A stretch of DNA of 24,581 bases from a virus. Made by a program: the position numbers and the translations under genes. The first letter of the stretch is position 1. Every line of letters starts with the position of its first letter. Of this stretch, positions 1 through 7,406 are shown one piece after another. The stretch lies in IMG/VR virus record IMGVR_UViG_3300031977_000998, positions 1-24,581 of that record. The stretch is one strand, 5' to 3'. Under the pieces are notes generated by a model. The model was not told where the DNA came from, ran no database searches, and saw nothing but the letters and a program-made list of their open reading frames with translations.

Positions 1-1
1 C

Positions 2-364
2 ATTGTTAGAGTAACCAGAGATTTGGCTGGAGTTTCAAACACAACACTATTGGGTGGTGCTTCTAACTCTGCAAATGCAAGCGATTCAATCCATCAGGTT
101 GGTGTCGTTTCAACTTACTTCTATAAGACAGCAGTTCGCACTGGTGGCTGGAATGAATACTCAGGTGTATTCTCTCCTGCTGTTACTGTTGCTGACTCTG
201 GCGCATGGGATATTGCTGGTAATGCTGATGTTTCTGCTACTGTTAAAGCTAGTGGAACAGATAATGCAGCTAACCCAACGCAAACAGTACCCGGCGAGTT
301 GGTTTACCGCGATGGTAGCCCAATTCCAGTACAAGACAATTACAAAGAAAAAACCAACTGGTAA
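2..364 (+). CDS. C-terminal part of a probable virion protein (5' end outside window)
   Basis: The reading frame is open from the first bases of the window, so the true start lies upstream; a TTG at 23 is in frame but has no ribosome binding site. About 120 residues are visible, rich in Ala, Ser, Thr, Val, Gly and Asn and free of Cys. This composition is usual for beta-rich capsid, decoration or tail-fibre proteins. It ends with a more charged tail (GELVYRDGSPIPVQDNY). I recognise no specific family. The structural role is inferred from composition and from its place before the small membrane-protein gene; it could also be a secreted or adhesin-like protein. Confidence 0.55.
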   Translation: MVRVTRDLAGVSNTTLLGGASNSANASDSIHQVGVVSTYFYKTAVRTGGWNEYSGVFSPAVTVADSGAWDIAGNADVSATVKASGTDNAANPTQTVPGELVYRDGSPIPVQDNYKEKTNW

Positions 365-386
365 TATAACTTATTATACATCTTTA

Positions 387-407
387 GTGCAGTCTAATGG
401 GCTGCAC
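387..407 (+). other. Small perfect hairpin between two genes
   Basis: GTGCAG (387-392) and CTGCAC (402-407) form a 6-bp stem with a 9-base loop in the 63-base gap before the next gene. No T-run follows, so it is not a standard intrinsic terminator. It could stabilise the 3' end of the upstream message or be chance. Confidence 0.3.
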
Positions 408-427
408 CTGACCAAGCGGAGAACATT

Positions 428-727
428 ATGGAATCTGGCTGGATAGAAACGGTAAGGATTATAATTGAATTAGTTGCCATTGTATTTATTCCTGTAGTTG
501 GATATACTCTAAGGGGCGTTATATCTCAAGGAAGAAAAATAGAAATGATAGAACAAAAAGTGAACGATCAAATAAGTTCTAGAATTGAAAGGTTAGAAAG
601 AAAAATTGAATCATTTGATTCAAAAATTGAACAAAAACTTGACAGATTAGAAAGTAATCTTAATGCTAAAATTGACATCATGACAAGTGTTTTGTCAACC
701 TATACTAACAGCAAGAAGAAAGAATAA
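428..727 (+). CDS. Membrane-anchored coiled-coil protein, unknown function
   Basis: 99 residues. A hydrophobic segment (about residues 9-28, IIIELVAIVFIPVVGYTL) is followed by a long charged region (about 37-92) with heptad-like spacing of Ile/Leu and many Lys/Glu/Arg. This predicts one membrane span and an extended coiled coil. The ATG has GGAG (418-421) at suitable spacing. The gene sits after a likely virion gene and before a strong terminator. Size and topology would suit a spanin-like or other lysis/envelope accessory protein, or a virion-assembly scaffold. I see no lipobox or clear family signature, so the role is open. Confidence 0.75.
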   Translation: MESGWIETVRIIIELVAIVFIPVVGYTLRGVISQGRKIEMIEQKVNDQISSRIERLERKIESFDSKIEQKLDRLESNLNAKIDIMTSVLSTYTNSKKKE

Positions 728-756
728 TTTGAAAACAATAATCGCTTTTGTCAAAA

Positions 757-802
757 GGCAGAGTATAATTCCTTAATGGTTTGATACTCTGTCTTTTTTT
801 TT
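757..802 (+). terminator. Rho-independent terminator
   Basis: Left arm GGCAGAGTAT (757-766) pairs with right arm ATACTCTGTC (784-793), 10 bp with one G-U, followed by nine T residues (794-802). It ends the transcript of the membrane coiled-coil gene. A TATAAT box (764-769) overlaps the left arm and loop. Confidence 0.9.
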
Positions 803-812
803 GGAGCTAGTA

Positions 813-1046
813 ATGAAAGAATTTAACTACGGTCATAAACCTGATATTAATAGTCATACTTATCAAGTTGACCCAGATGTAGTTAGTCTATATGCAGATG
901 AAAATTGTAAGGAATGTTATGGTAGAGGATACCTCAGATTTCAGGTTGGTTCTGGAAGAGGAGGAACGATCAGAAAAGATCAACCTGTAAATAACTTTAT
1001 TGATAGATGCTCATGCACCTTAAAGGCTATGAAAAAGTATGGTTGA
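813..1046 (+). CDS. Small Cys-motif (zinc-binding-like) protein
   Basis: 77 residues. The ATG at 813 is chosen over an in-frame TTG at 801 because GGAG (803-806) sits between them at proper spacing and the T-run of the terminator covers the TTG. Residues 32-40 read CKECYGRGY and a CSC pair follows at 66-68. This C-x2-C-x-G-x-G ... C-x-C pattern resembles half of a DnaJ-type zinc-binding repeat, so metal binding is plausible. A related motif occurs in the protein at 6301-7059. The gene overlaps the dCMP deaminase gene by 8 bases, so the two are co-translated. The function is unknown. Confidence 0.75.
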   Translation: MKEFNYGHKPDINSHTYQVDPDVVSLYADENCKECYGRGYLRFQVGSGRGGTIRKDQPVNNFIDRCSCTLKAMKKYG

Positions 1047-1485
1047 TATAAAATGGGATCAAAGGTTTCTAGAGCTTGCTAAATTAGTATCAACATGGAG
1101 CAAAGATCCTAGCACAAAAGTAGGTGCAGTCATAACTGACGATAGAAGAATAATATCTGTTGGATACAATGGTTTTCCAGAAGGGGTTCTAGATAGTTCT
1201 GAACGCTACTCTAACAGAGAAATAAAGTATAAATACATGGTACATGCAGAAAGAAATGCTTTACTATTTGCAAATACTTCTTTAAAAAATACAACTCTTT
1301 ATACATATCCATTTATGCCATGTAGTGAATGTGCTGGTATGATAATCCAGTCTGGAATAAAAAGAGTGGTAACTTTAATAAATACTAATGAAAGATGGAA
1401 AGAATCTTTTGAAATAACAAAAAATATGTTTGACGAAGCTGGTGTAAGCCTTACTCAATATAGTAAAAATATTTTTTTTAATTGA
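1039..1485 (+). CDS. dCMP deaminase
   Basis: 148 residues. This is a zinc-dependent cytidine/deoxycytidylate deaminase fold. HAE at 69-71 supplies the zinc-binding His and the catalytic Glu, and PCSEC at 94-98 supplies the two zinc-binding Cys. The N-terminal part (DPSTKVGAVI, GYNGFP) is typical of ComEB/T4-type dCMP deaminases and the length is normal for them. The expected reaction is dCMP + H2O to dUMP + NH3, feeding dTTP synthesis. The position just before the ribonucleotide reductase genes fits a nucleotide-supply module. The start overlaps the upstream gene. No thymidylate synthase is in the window; the host or another part of the phage genome would supply it. Confidence 0.93.
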   Translation: MVDIKWDQRFLELAKLVSTWSKDPSTKVGAVITDDRRIISVGYNGFPEGVLDSSERYSNREIKYKYMVHAERNALLFANTSLKNTTLYTYPFMPCSECAGMIIQSGIKRVVTLINTNERWKESFEITKNMFDEAGVSLTQYSKNIFFN

Positions 1486-1705
1486 TAATGGCGACTTTAT
1501 TGGGGTGTATAATAAAGAGCCAGAATACTTAAAGAGCGTTGAAATCTTAAATAGATCAACTCACCGTTAAAGCGACACACTTTCTGGCGTTAAAATTAAA
1601 CCGCCACAATAAATCTTATTATAATAGTACAATTCCTTACTCGATTGACAACAAATATTTTTAGGTTTAAGTGGTCAATAAAAGTGTCGCTTCTGAAAAT
1701 TAGCA
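1486..1705 (+). ncRNA. Structured non-coding region before nrdA (leader or small RNA candidate)
   Basis: This 220-base stretch holds no credible gene but has several complementary segments. H1: GGC 1490-1492 plus CTTTATT 1495-1501 with AATAAAG 1511-1517 plus GCC 1519-1521. A: GCCAGAA 1519-1525 with TTCTGGC 1582-1588. Inside A: GTTGA 1538-1542 with TCAAC 1556-1560. B: AAGCGACAC 1570-1578 with GTGTCGCTT 1684-1692, extendable by TTT/AAA across a 2-base bulge. C: TGGCG 1585-1589 with CGCCA 1602-1606. D: ATTGAC 1644-1649 with GTCAAT 1674-1679. H1 and A share bases, A and C share bases, and A and B cross as in a pseudoknot. This suggests alternative folds, but pairing was found by eye and some may be chance. 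I recognise no known riboswitch class and found no T-arm consensus for a tRNA. Confidence 0.4.
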
Positions 1706-1743
1706 CCCGTCCCAAAGTATAATTGTTTTGGGATGGGTTTTTT
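1706..1743 (+). terminator. Rho-independent terminator upstream of nrdA
   Basis: CCCGTCCCAAA (1706-1716) pairs with TTTGGGATGGG (1727-1737), 11 bp with one G-U and a 10-base loop, followed by TTTTTT (1738-1743). It would end the dCMP deaminase transcript or the non-coding RNA before it. It lies only 26 bases before the nrdA start, so it could also act as a leader attenuator. The loop contains TATAAT (1718-1723). Confidence 0.9.
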
Positions 1744-1769
1744 ATTAAACAAAAGGATGGATAGAATAA

Positions 1770-3998
1770 ATGCAAGTAACAAAAAGAAATGGCAACAAAG
1801 AAGATTTCTCCGTAGAAAAAATTCATAAGGTAGTGGAATGGGCAACTAATGGTATAAACGGAGTTAATTTTTCTGATATTGAAATGAACGCTAATCTTTC
1901 GTTATATGATGGGGTTTCTACAGAAGAGATACATAAGATCTTAATTAAGTCTGCTAATGATCTAATATCAAAACATAGTCCCAACTACCAGTATGTAGCA
2001 GCTAGATTACTAAATATGCAACTAAGAAAAGAGGTTTGGGGTCACGGAGATCAGCCAACTGATTTTCTTTTATTTCTTCAAAGAAATGTAGATAATGGTG
2101 TTTATGATAGTAAGATGCTTGATAAGTGGAGTGATACCGAGATAGATTCTCTTGGTAAATATATCAATCATAGCAGGGACGATCAGTTTACCTACGCAGG
2201 ACTTCAACAGTTAATAGATAAATATCTTGTAAAAAATAGAAGCACTGGCAAAATATATGAGACTCCACAGTTTGCTTATATGGCTATTGCTATGTGTCTA
2301 TTTGATACAATAAATGAAGTAAAGCAAGCATATGATTGTTACTCGACTTTCAAGATTAATCTGCCTACTCCTATCATGGCAGGCGTTCGGACTAATATTA
2401 GACAGTTTGCATCCTGTGTATTGGTGGATGTTGATGACAATCTTGATGGCATTTTCTCTAGCATACATGCAGTCGGAAAATATACTGCAAGACGAGCCGG
2501 AATCGGACTCAATATCGGAAGAATGAGGCCAATCAATTCACCAATTAGAGGTGGAGAGGTAATCCATACAGGTCTTATACCTTATTTAAAAAACTTTGAG
2601 TCAGCAGTCAAGTCCACTTCTCAAAACGGCTTACGTGGAGGCTCTGCGACCGTACATGTACCATTCTGGCACTATGAGATAGAGGATATTCTAGTACTAA
2701 AGAATAATGCTGGAACTGACGATAATAGGGTTAGAAAGCTAGATTATAGTATTCAGTTTTGCAAATTATTCTATGATCGACTGATTGCAAATGAAGATAT
2801 TACCTTGTTTAGTCCACATGAGGCGAAGGGGTTGTATGAAGCATTTGGTGATAACGAAAAATTTGAAGAACTGTATCTTAAATATGAGAATAAAAGATCT
2901 CTAAAGTTTAGGAAAAAGATTCCTGCTAGGCAGCTTGCGCAAATTTATGCTAAGGAACGTCTTGAAACAGGAAGAATTTACAGTATGAATATTGATACTG
3001 CAAATGAAAATGGATCTTGGGATATCCGTTGCCATATGTCTAATCTTTGTCAAGAAATTATTCATCCAACTGTTCCAATTAAAAATATTAATGACTCCGA
3101 AGGTGAAATTGGAATATGTATTTTATCTGCTATAAATCTTTTAGAGCTTAGTAATGAGAAGGATGTTGAAAATGCTTGTAGAATGGCAGTTAGAACATTG
3201 GATGCTGTTATTGATTACCAAGACTATCCTGTTCCTGCTGGTGAAAATTTCACAAAGAACAGAAGGTCTTTGGGGGTTGGAGTAACAAATTTAGCTGGAT
3301 TTTTAGCAAAGAATAAATTAAAGTACGGTGATGAGGCTGCACTTGAATTAATCCATGAAACTATGGAACAAATCCAATGGAACTTGTTAAATGCTAGTTG
3401 TGAATTAGCAAAAGAAAAAGGCGCGTGTGCTAAGTTCGATGATACTAAATACTCTAAAGGTCTTTTGCCTATTGATTGGTACAAAAAGACAGTTGATGAG
3501 CTAGTAAAGCCTCATTATAATATGGACTGGGAAGCACTTCGTGAAAATATTAAACAGTATGGTCTGAGACACTCGACCGTATCTGCTATTATGCCATGTG
3601 AATCTAGTTCGGTTATTCAAAATAGCACCAATGGAATTGAGCCAGTCAGAAGTTTATTGATTCATAAAAAGGCTAAGAATGGTGTCTTGAAGCAATTAGT
3701 TCCAAATTATCACATGCGTAAAAATTATTACACACTAGCATGGGAAATGCAAAGCAATAAAGACTTAATGAATATTGCTGCTGTTATACAAAAATTTGTA
3801 GATATGAGTATGAGTACTAATTTGTATTATAATTATTCTCATTTTGAAGATGGTAATATTCCACTTAGCGTGTTAATTAAAGATCAAATTTACGGATACA
3901 AATATGGTTTAAAAAATTTCTACTATGCTAATACCCCAGATGGGGATGGTGAGACTGAAAAAGAAATGGGTTGTGCAGGAGGAGCTTGTTCGATCTAA
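1770..3998 (+). CDS. nrdA: Ribonucleoside-diphosphate reductase, class Ia large (catalytic) subunit
   Basis: 742 residues, full length. An N-terminal ATP-cone (about 1-90, MQVTKRNG start) implies allosteric activity control. Catalytic residues align with E. coli NrdA: redox pair C216 and C450, radical Cys C427 with N425 and E429 (SNLCQE), radical-path tyrosines Y718-Y719, and the shuttle cysteines C735 and C740 near the C-terminus (CAGGAC). The conserved region around residue 610 (PCESSSVIQNSTNG) is also present. It converts NDPs to dNDPs together with NrdB, using host thioredoxin or glutaredoxin as reductant. The gene starts a three-gene operon after a terminator; the SD (AAGGA, 1753-1757) is spaced rather far from the ATG, about 12 bases. 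No intron or intein is seen, although phage RNR genes often carry them. Confidence 0.97.
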   Translation: MQVTKRNGNKEDFSVEKIHKVVEWATNGINGVNFSDIEMNANLSLYDGVSTEEIHKILIKSANDLISKHSPNYQYVAARLLNMQLRKEVWGHGDQPTDFLLFLQRNVDNGVYDSKMLDKWSDTEIDSLGKYINHSRDDQFTYAGLQQLIDKYLVKNRSTGKIYETPQFAYMAIAMCLFDTINEVKQAYDCYSTFKINLPTPIMAGVRTNIRQFASCVLVDVDDNLDGIFSSIHAVGKYTARRAGIGLNIGRMRPINSPIRGGEVIHTGLIPYLKNFESAVKSTSQNGLRGGSATVHVPFWHYEIEDILVLKNNAGTDDNRVRKLDYSIQFCKLFYDRLIANEDITLFSPHEAKGLYEAFGDNEKFEELYLKYENKRSLKFRKKIPARQLAQIYAKERLETGRIYSMNIDTANENGSWDIRCHMSNLCQEIIHPTVPIKNINDSEGEIGICILSAINLLELSNEKDVENACRMAVRTLDAVIDYQDYPVPAGENFTKNRRSLGVGVTNLAGFLAKNKLKYGDEAALELIHETMEQIQWNLLNASCELAKEKGACAKFDDTKYSKGLLPIDWYKKTVDELVKPHYNMDWEALRENIKQYGLRHSTVSAIMPCESSSVIQNSTNGIEPVRSLLIHKKAKNGVLKQLVPNYHMRKNYYTLAWEMQSNKDLMNIAAVIQKFVDMSMSTNLYYNYSHFEDGNIPLSVLIKDQIYGYKYGLKNFYYANTPDGDGETEKEMGCAGGACSI

Positions 3999-4231
3999 TG
4001 ATTAGATGTAAGATAGATAACTGGTCAATAAGACTAAATACTATTTCTTGCAAAGTAATCATAAGTAGGAATGATAAGGTAGTAAAGGAATGTGGGACTA
4101 GATCTTTTTCTAGAGATGGACTCGGCGTACTACCTAAAAAACTTTATAACTTGATTTGTAAGGAAGTCAAGTATGCTAATATATACGATAAGTTCTTAGA
4201 AAAATTTTACAATTGGGAAGAATCAGAATGA
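3998..4231 (+). CDS. 77-residue protein between nrdA and nrdB, unknown function
   Basis: The start codon overlaps the nrdA stop (TAATG), and the end overlaps the nrdB start by four bases, so all three genes look translationally coupled. GGAGGAG (3979-3985) lies in the nrdA 3' end at long spacing. The 77 residues are basic in the first two thirds with three Cys and an aromatic-rich end (YDKFLEKFYNWEESE). There is no membrane span. I recognise no family. Position suggests a role linked to the reductase (small modulator, NrdB activation, or redox partner), but it lacks the CxxC of a glutaredoxin. This is inference from context only. Confidence 0.75.
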   Translation: MIRCKIDNWSIRLNTISCKVIISRNDKVVKECGTRSFSRDGLGVLPKKLYNLICKEVKYANIYDKFLEKFYNWEESE

Positions 4232-5298
4232 AAACTATTTTTAATACAAAAAATATTGACCCTATGAGTCAGCCACTTTTTTTAGGCAAGGATCTAGGTG
4301 TTCAACGGTATGATACGCTAAAATATCCTATTTTTAAGGATCTTGACAGTAAACAAATGATGAACTTCTGGCGACCAGAAGAGATTGAATTAAAGAAAGA
4401 TCGTGGTGATTTTAAAGAAATGTCTGATAATGAGAAGTTTATTTTTACTTCTAATTTAAAGTACCAGACAATGCTCGATAGTGTTATTTGTCGTGGAGTT
4501 CCAACACTTTTAGAATATGTAACAAATACAGAACTAGAAGCGTGCTTGATGACTTGGCAGTTTTTTGAAAAAATCCATAGTCAATCATACTCATATATTA
4601 TTCAAAACGTATATCCAGACTCTACAGAGGTATTTGGTGGCATCTATGAAGATAAAGAGATCATGAAACGCGCAAAATCTGCGATTGAAGATTATAATAA
4701 TCTTATGGGTATGAGTTGCAGTTCAACAAAACTAAGTGATCTAAAAAAACAAATCTACATGACTGTCATTAGTATCAATATACTTGAAGCTGTTAGATTT
4801 TATGTTAGTTTTATTTGTAGTTTTGCATTTGCAGAAAATAAAAAGATGGTAGGAAATGCAGATATTATTAAGCTAATTAAGCGAGATGAGGCTCTACACC
4901 TTACAAATACTCAAGAAATACTAAAAATCTTAAATAAAGAAGAAAGTGAAGGTTTTGTTGAGATCGCAAAAGAATGTCAAGAAGATGCCGTTAAGATGTT
5001 TGAAAATGCAGCAAAAGAAGAGAAAGAGTGGGCATCATACTTATTCAAAGATGGTTCTATTATAGGACTTAATGAAGTAGTTTTGCATCAGTATGTCGAA
5101 TGGTTGTGTATGACAAGACGCAAGAATATTGGACTACCTTATGAAACTGTAGGTAGAAACCCGATTGCCGGATGGACTGAGCCTTGGATGCAGAGTGAAA
5201 GCGTACAAGTTGCCCCCCAAGAGCATGAAATTACTAGCTATAAGATTGGTGCTAGTAAAAATGATTTGGATGATATGGATTTGGGCGATATGTTGTAA
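4228..5298 (+). CDS. nrdB: Ribonucleoside-diphosphate reductase, class Ia small (radical) subunit
   Basis: 356 residues from ATG 4228 (SD GGAAG at 4215-4219); a TTG at 4213 is in frame but would add only a non-conserved pentapeptide. The di-iron ligands match E. coli NrdB: D84, E114, H117, E187, E221 and H224. The radical tyrosine is Y121 (HSQSYSY). Y338 near the acidic C-terminal tail fits the tyrosine that relays the radical to NrdA. The ferritin-like helices NLKYQTMLDS and RDEALHLT are very well conserved. It generates and stores the tyrosyl radical used by NrdA. Nothing in the sequence suggests a manganese or tyrosine-less variant. Confidence 0.97.
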   Translation: MKTIFNTKNIDPMSQPLFLGKDLGVQRYDTLKYPIFKDLDSKQMMNFWRPEEIELKKDRGDFKEMSDNEKFIFTSNLKYQTMLDSVICRGVPTLLEYVTNTELEACLMTWQFFEKIHSQSYSYIIQNVYPDSTEVFGGIYEDKEIMKRAKSAIEDYNNLMGMSCSSTKLSDLKKQIYMTVISINILEAVRFYVSFICSFAFAENKKMVGNADIIKLIKRDEALHLTNTQEILKILNKEESEGFVEIAKECQEDAVKMFENAAKEEKEWASYLFKDGSIIGLNEVVLHQYVEWLCMTRRKNIGLPYETVGRNPIAGWTEPWMQSESVQVAPQEHEITSYKIGASKNDLDDMDLGDML

Positions 5299-5371
5299 TT
5301 ATTTTGGTGTATTCATGGTTGGCAAGGGGCTATCCGTATTCCTCGTAATGAAAGGGTAGGGTGATATAGAA

Positions 5372-6301
5372 ATGAGTGATGATTTTAATTCACCACAAGA
5401 GCTTCTAAATGCCTACAATAATGGCTTTGCTGGCGGTGAATGTGATCCAGAAGAGATTTTAGAGCTTCTGGGCAAACTTAGAAAACCCCTTTTTGGTGCT
5501 GCTGCCTATTCTCTTGAAGAATCTGGTGCTGGCAAATTGAGTTTACCGTTTAAATCTCTTATGAAATTCGTTCCCGATTTTGGTCCTTCTGAAAGACAGA
5601 CTACGGGCGATTGTGTCTCTCATTCTACTAGAAATGCTGTGGACATAACAAGAGCCGTTGAAATTGACATCAAAGGGCAGCAAGAATCTTTTGTTGCTCG
5701 TGGTGCTACGGAGGCGATTTATCAAAGTCGCGGTCATAAAAGACAAGGTATGACTTGTGCCGGTGCTGCAAAATATGTTCATGAGAGTGGAGGCGTTCTT
5801 TTAAGAAAGAAATATCCAAACTGTGATTTGTCTGTTTATAATTCAAGAATTGGTGCTAAACATGAAGTTCCTTTTGATATATACCATAAGGAGGCTAATA
5901 AACATCAAATACAGACAATATCTATGGTGACTACTGTAGAAGAAGCAAGAGACGCATTGGCTAATGGCTATGCATTATCTTGCTGTAGTGGTCTTGGTTT
6001 TACCTCTACAAGAGATAAAAATGGAATAGCTACAAGAAAGGGTAGCTGGAGTCATGCTATGGCTTGGATTGGTTGTGATGATACTAGAGAAATTTATGAT
6101 GAAACTCTATTTTTAATACAAAATAGTTGGGGAAAATGGAATAGCGGACCAAAAAGGCATGGACAGCCTGATGGTAGTTTTTGGGTAAGAGAAAAGGATG
6201 CTAGATCAATATTAAATGCAAAGGGTTCTTTTGTATTTAGTAATTTTGATGGTTTCCCAGCACGACAGCTTCCTGACTATGGACTTGGAGGATGGGTGTA
6301 A
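5372..6301 (+). CDS. Papain-like (C1A-type) cysteine peptidase
   Basis: 309 residues. The papain-family triad is visible: C81 in QTTGDCVSHS with Q76 as a possible oxyanion-hole residue, H228 in GSWSHAMAWIG, and N251 in IQNSWGKWNSG. No signal peptide is apparent; residues 1-70 may be a pro-region or a separate N-terminal segment. The SD is AGGG at 5357-5361. Next come genes for membrane proteins and a holin candidate, so it may act in lysis, or it may be a virion or maturation protease. A host-directed protease is a further possibility. The peptidase fold is well supported; substrate and stage of action are not. Confidence 0.85.
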   Translation: MSDDFNSPQELLNAYNNGFAGGECDPEEILELLGKLRKPLFGAAAYSLEESGAGKLSLPFKSLMKFVPDFGPSERQTTGDCVSHSTRNAVDITRAVEIDIKGQQESFVARGATEAIYQSRGHKRQGMTCAGAAKYVHESGGVLLRKKYPNCDLSVYNSRIGAKHEVPFDIYHKEANKHQIQTISMVTTVEEARDALANGYALSCCSGLGFTSTRDKNGIATRKGSWSHAMAWIGCDDTREIYDETLFLIQNSWGKWNSGPKRHGQPDGSFWVREKDARSILNAKGSFVFSNFDGFPARQLPDYGLGGWV

Positions 6302-7059
6302 TGGATTCTAGATTACGAGTTATATTAGGAGTCTTGCTTGTTGCTGCTGGTATTTTTTATGATAAAATTAAAAAATCAGAAGCACCAAAGTTAAAGGCTC
6401 CAGACTCTTCTATTGTTTCTTTAGTTAATAAACTTCCAGAAATAACAAGCGAAACTGATTCTAATAAACTTTCAGGTACTTTTTTTTCTATATCAGAAGG
6501 AGTTCCAAAAACAAATTTAGAATCTAACCTGCAAGTTCAATATTATTTGGACTATGTTGGTAAGAATACAATCGGAAACGAGTTACTTTTAGAAAATGGG
6601 CAAAAAAAATATCCTGATTTTTCTCCTGCTGCTGCATCAGCAATTGAAGAAACAATCGGCCCTCAAAACGAAAGTGATCCATTAACCGATGAAGAAAAGC
6701 AAAAACTAGAAAAATTATTTTATGGATTTGCTTGGAAATTATACAGTAGTTTACATGATGATGTCTTTGAAAAATATAAAGATAAGGCAAAAGCTGTAAT
6801 TGCAGAGTATAATTTAGATGAAGATATACCTGATACTGTTGTAGATACTGAGTGTATTTGTAATGGTAAAGGATATGTGATACATGGTGATGGTCATAAA
6901 ACTGATTGTCCGTGTATAGAGTCTGGAGAAGAATGTAAACATAATCCTGCTTGTAAAAGTAGTGGTGAAGAACCACCTCCTATACAAGAAGAAATAAAAT
7001 CACCAACCATAATACAAGAGAAAAAGAAAAAAGGTCTTTTAAAATGGCGGAAAAACTAA
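6301..7059 (+). CDS. Membrane-anchored or secreted protein with C-terminal Cys motif
   Basis: 252 residues. The ATG at 6301, overlapping the previous stop, is preferred to ATG 6292 because GGAGG (6287-6291) lies 9 bases before it. An N-terminal hydrophobic segment (about 5-20, LRVILGVLLVAAGIFY) acts as anchor or signal. The middle is polar and acidic. Residues 185-205 carry C-x-C, then GKGY and GDG, then C-P-C, followed by more Cys at 212 and 218, then a Pro/Glu/Lys-rich tail. The Cys module is DnaJ-repeat-like and resembles that of the 813-1046 protein. No enzymatic domain is recognised. The neighbours suggest an envelope, lysis or virion role. Confidence 0.75.
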   Translation: MDSRLRVILGVLLVAAGIFYDKIKKSEAPKLKAPDSSIVSLVNKLPEITSETDSNKLSGTFFSISEGVPKTNLESNLQVQYYLDYVGKNTIGNELLLENGQKKYPDFSPAAASAIEETIGPQNESDPLTDEEKQKLEKLFYGFAWKLYSSLHDDVFEKYKDKAKAVIAEYNLDEDIPDTVVDTECICNGKGYVIHGDGHKTDCPCIESGEECKHNPACKSSGEEPPPIQEEIKSPTIIQEKKKKGLLKWRKN

Positions 7060-7406
7060 AAGATTATGCAGAAGAACTTGCTTGGCAAGTTGGCAATGAT
7101 CTTAAACAATACGCGAGACAAGATCAGAAATATGGATTTGATCCTATTACTATTATAACTATTATAAAAATAATAATAGAACTTGTAAAATTGTGGAAAG
7201 ATACCCACAGTGACAAAGATGCAACAGAAATTGCTGAAAAATTTGGCAACATGTCTGTTCTTGAAAAATGGATACTATGGAGAACAGTAAGAAAGGATTT
7301 TGAAAATAGAAGAGAGGCTAAATATGTTTATCAATCTATGACTAAACTAACTAAAGAGATGTCTCTCCCAGCTCGTACTAAACTTTTTAACCTAGAGGAG
7401 AAATAA
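7044..7406 (+). CDS. Small protein with one amphipathic or membrane segment
   Basis: 120 residues, overlapping the previous gene by 16 bases. Residues 34-51 (PITIITIIKIIIELVKLW) are strongly hydrophobic with two lysines, consistent with a membrane span or a membrane-binding helix. Charged helical flanks surround it. The stop overlaps the next start (TAATG). I recognise no family. Together with its neighbours it forms a run of four small membrane-linked genes between the peptidase and a terminator. A lysis-accessory role (antiholin, spanin-like) is possible but unproven. Confidence 0.7.
   Translation: MAEKLKDYAEELAWQVGNDLKQYARQDQKYGFDPITIITIIKIIIELVKLWKDTHSDKDATEIAEKFGNMSVLEKWILWRTVRKDFENRREAKYVYQSMTKLTKEMSLPARTKLFNLEEK

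Noticed and set aside
606-623. Inverted repeat TTGAATC-ATTT-GATTCAA
   Set aside because: It lies inside the coiled-coil coding region, where repeated Lys-Ile-Glu/Ser codons create such palindromes; no T-run follows.
1519-1588. tRNA-like element: 7-bp end stem of a 70-base segment with an internal 5-bp stem
   Set aside because: There is no room for a D-arm, the internal loop is 13 bases, and no T-arm or GTTC-type motif is present. Treated as part of a structured leader instead.
1645-1673. TTGACA (1645-1650) as a -35 promoter box for nrdA
   Set aside because: The hexamer at 17-base spacing is TAAGTG, a poor -10, and any transcript would run into the terminator at 1706-1743.
1596-1826. Minus-strand 76-residue reading frame over the nrdA leader
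   Set aside because: No SD, unusual composition, and it overlaps the terminator and the nrdA start; all other genes are on the + strand.
6524-6976. Minus-strand 150-residue reading frame opposite the membrane-anchored Cys-motif protein
   Set aside because: Its composition (runs of Tyr, His, Gln, Leu) is what an antisense frame of an AT-rich gene gives; the + strand gene has SD, signal-like start and overlap with neighbours.
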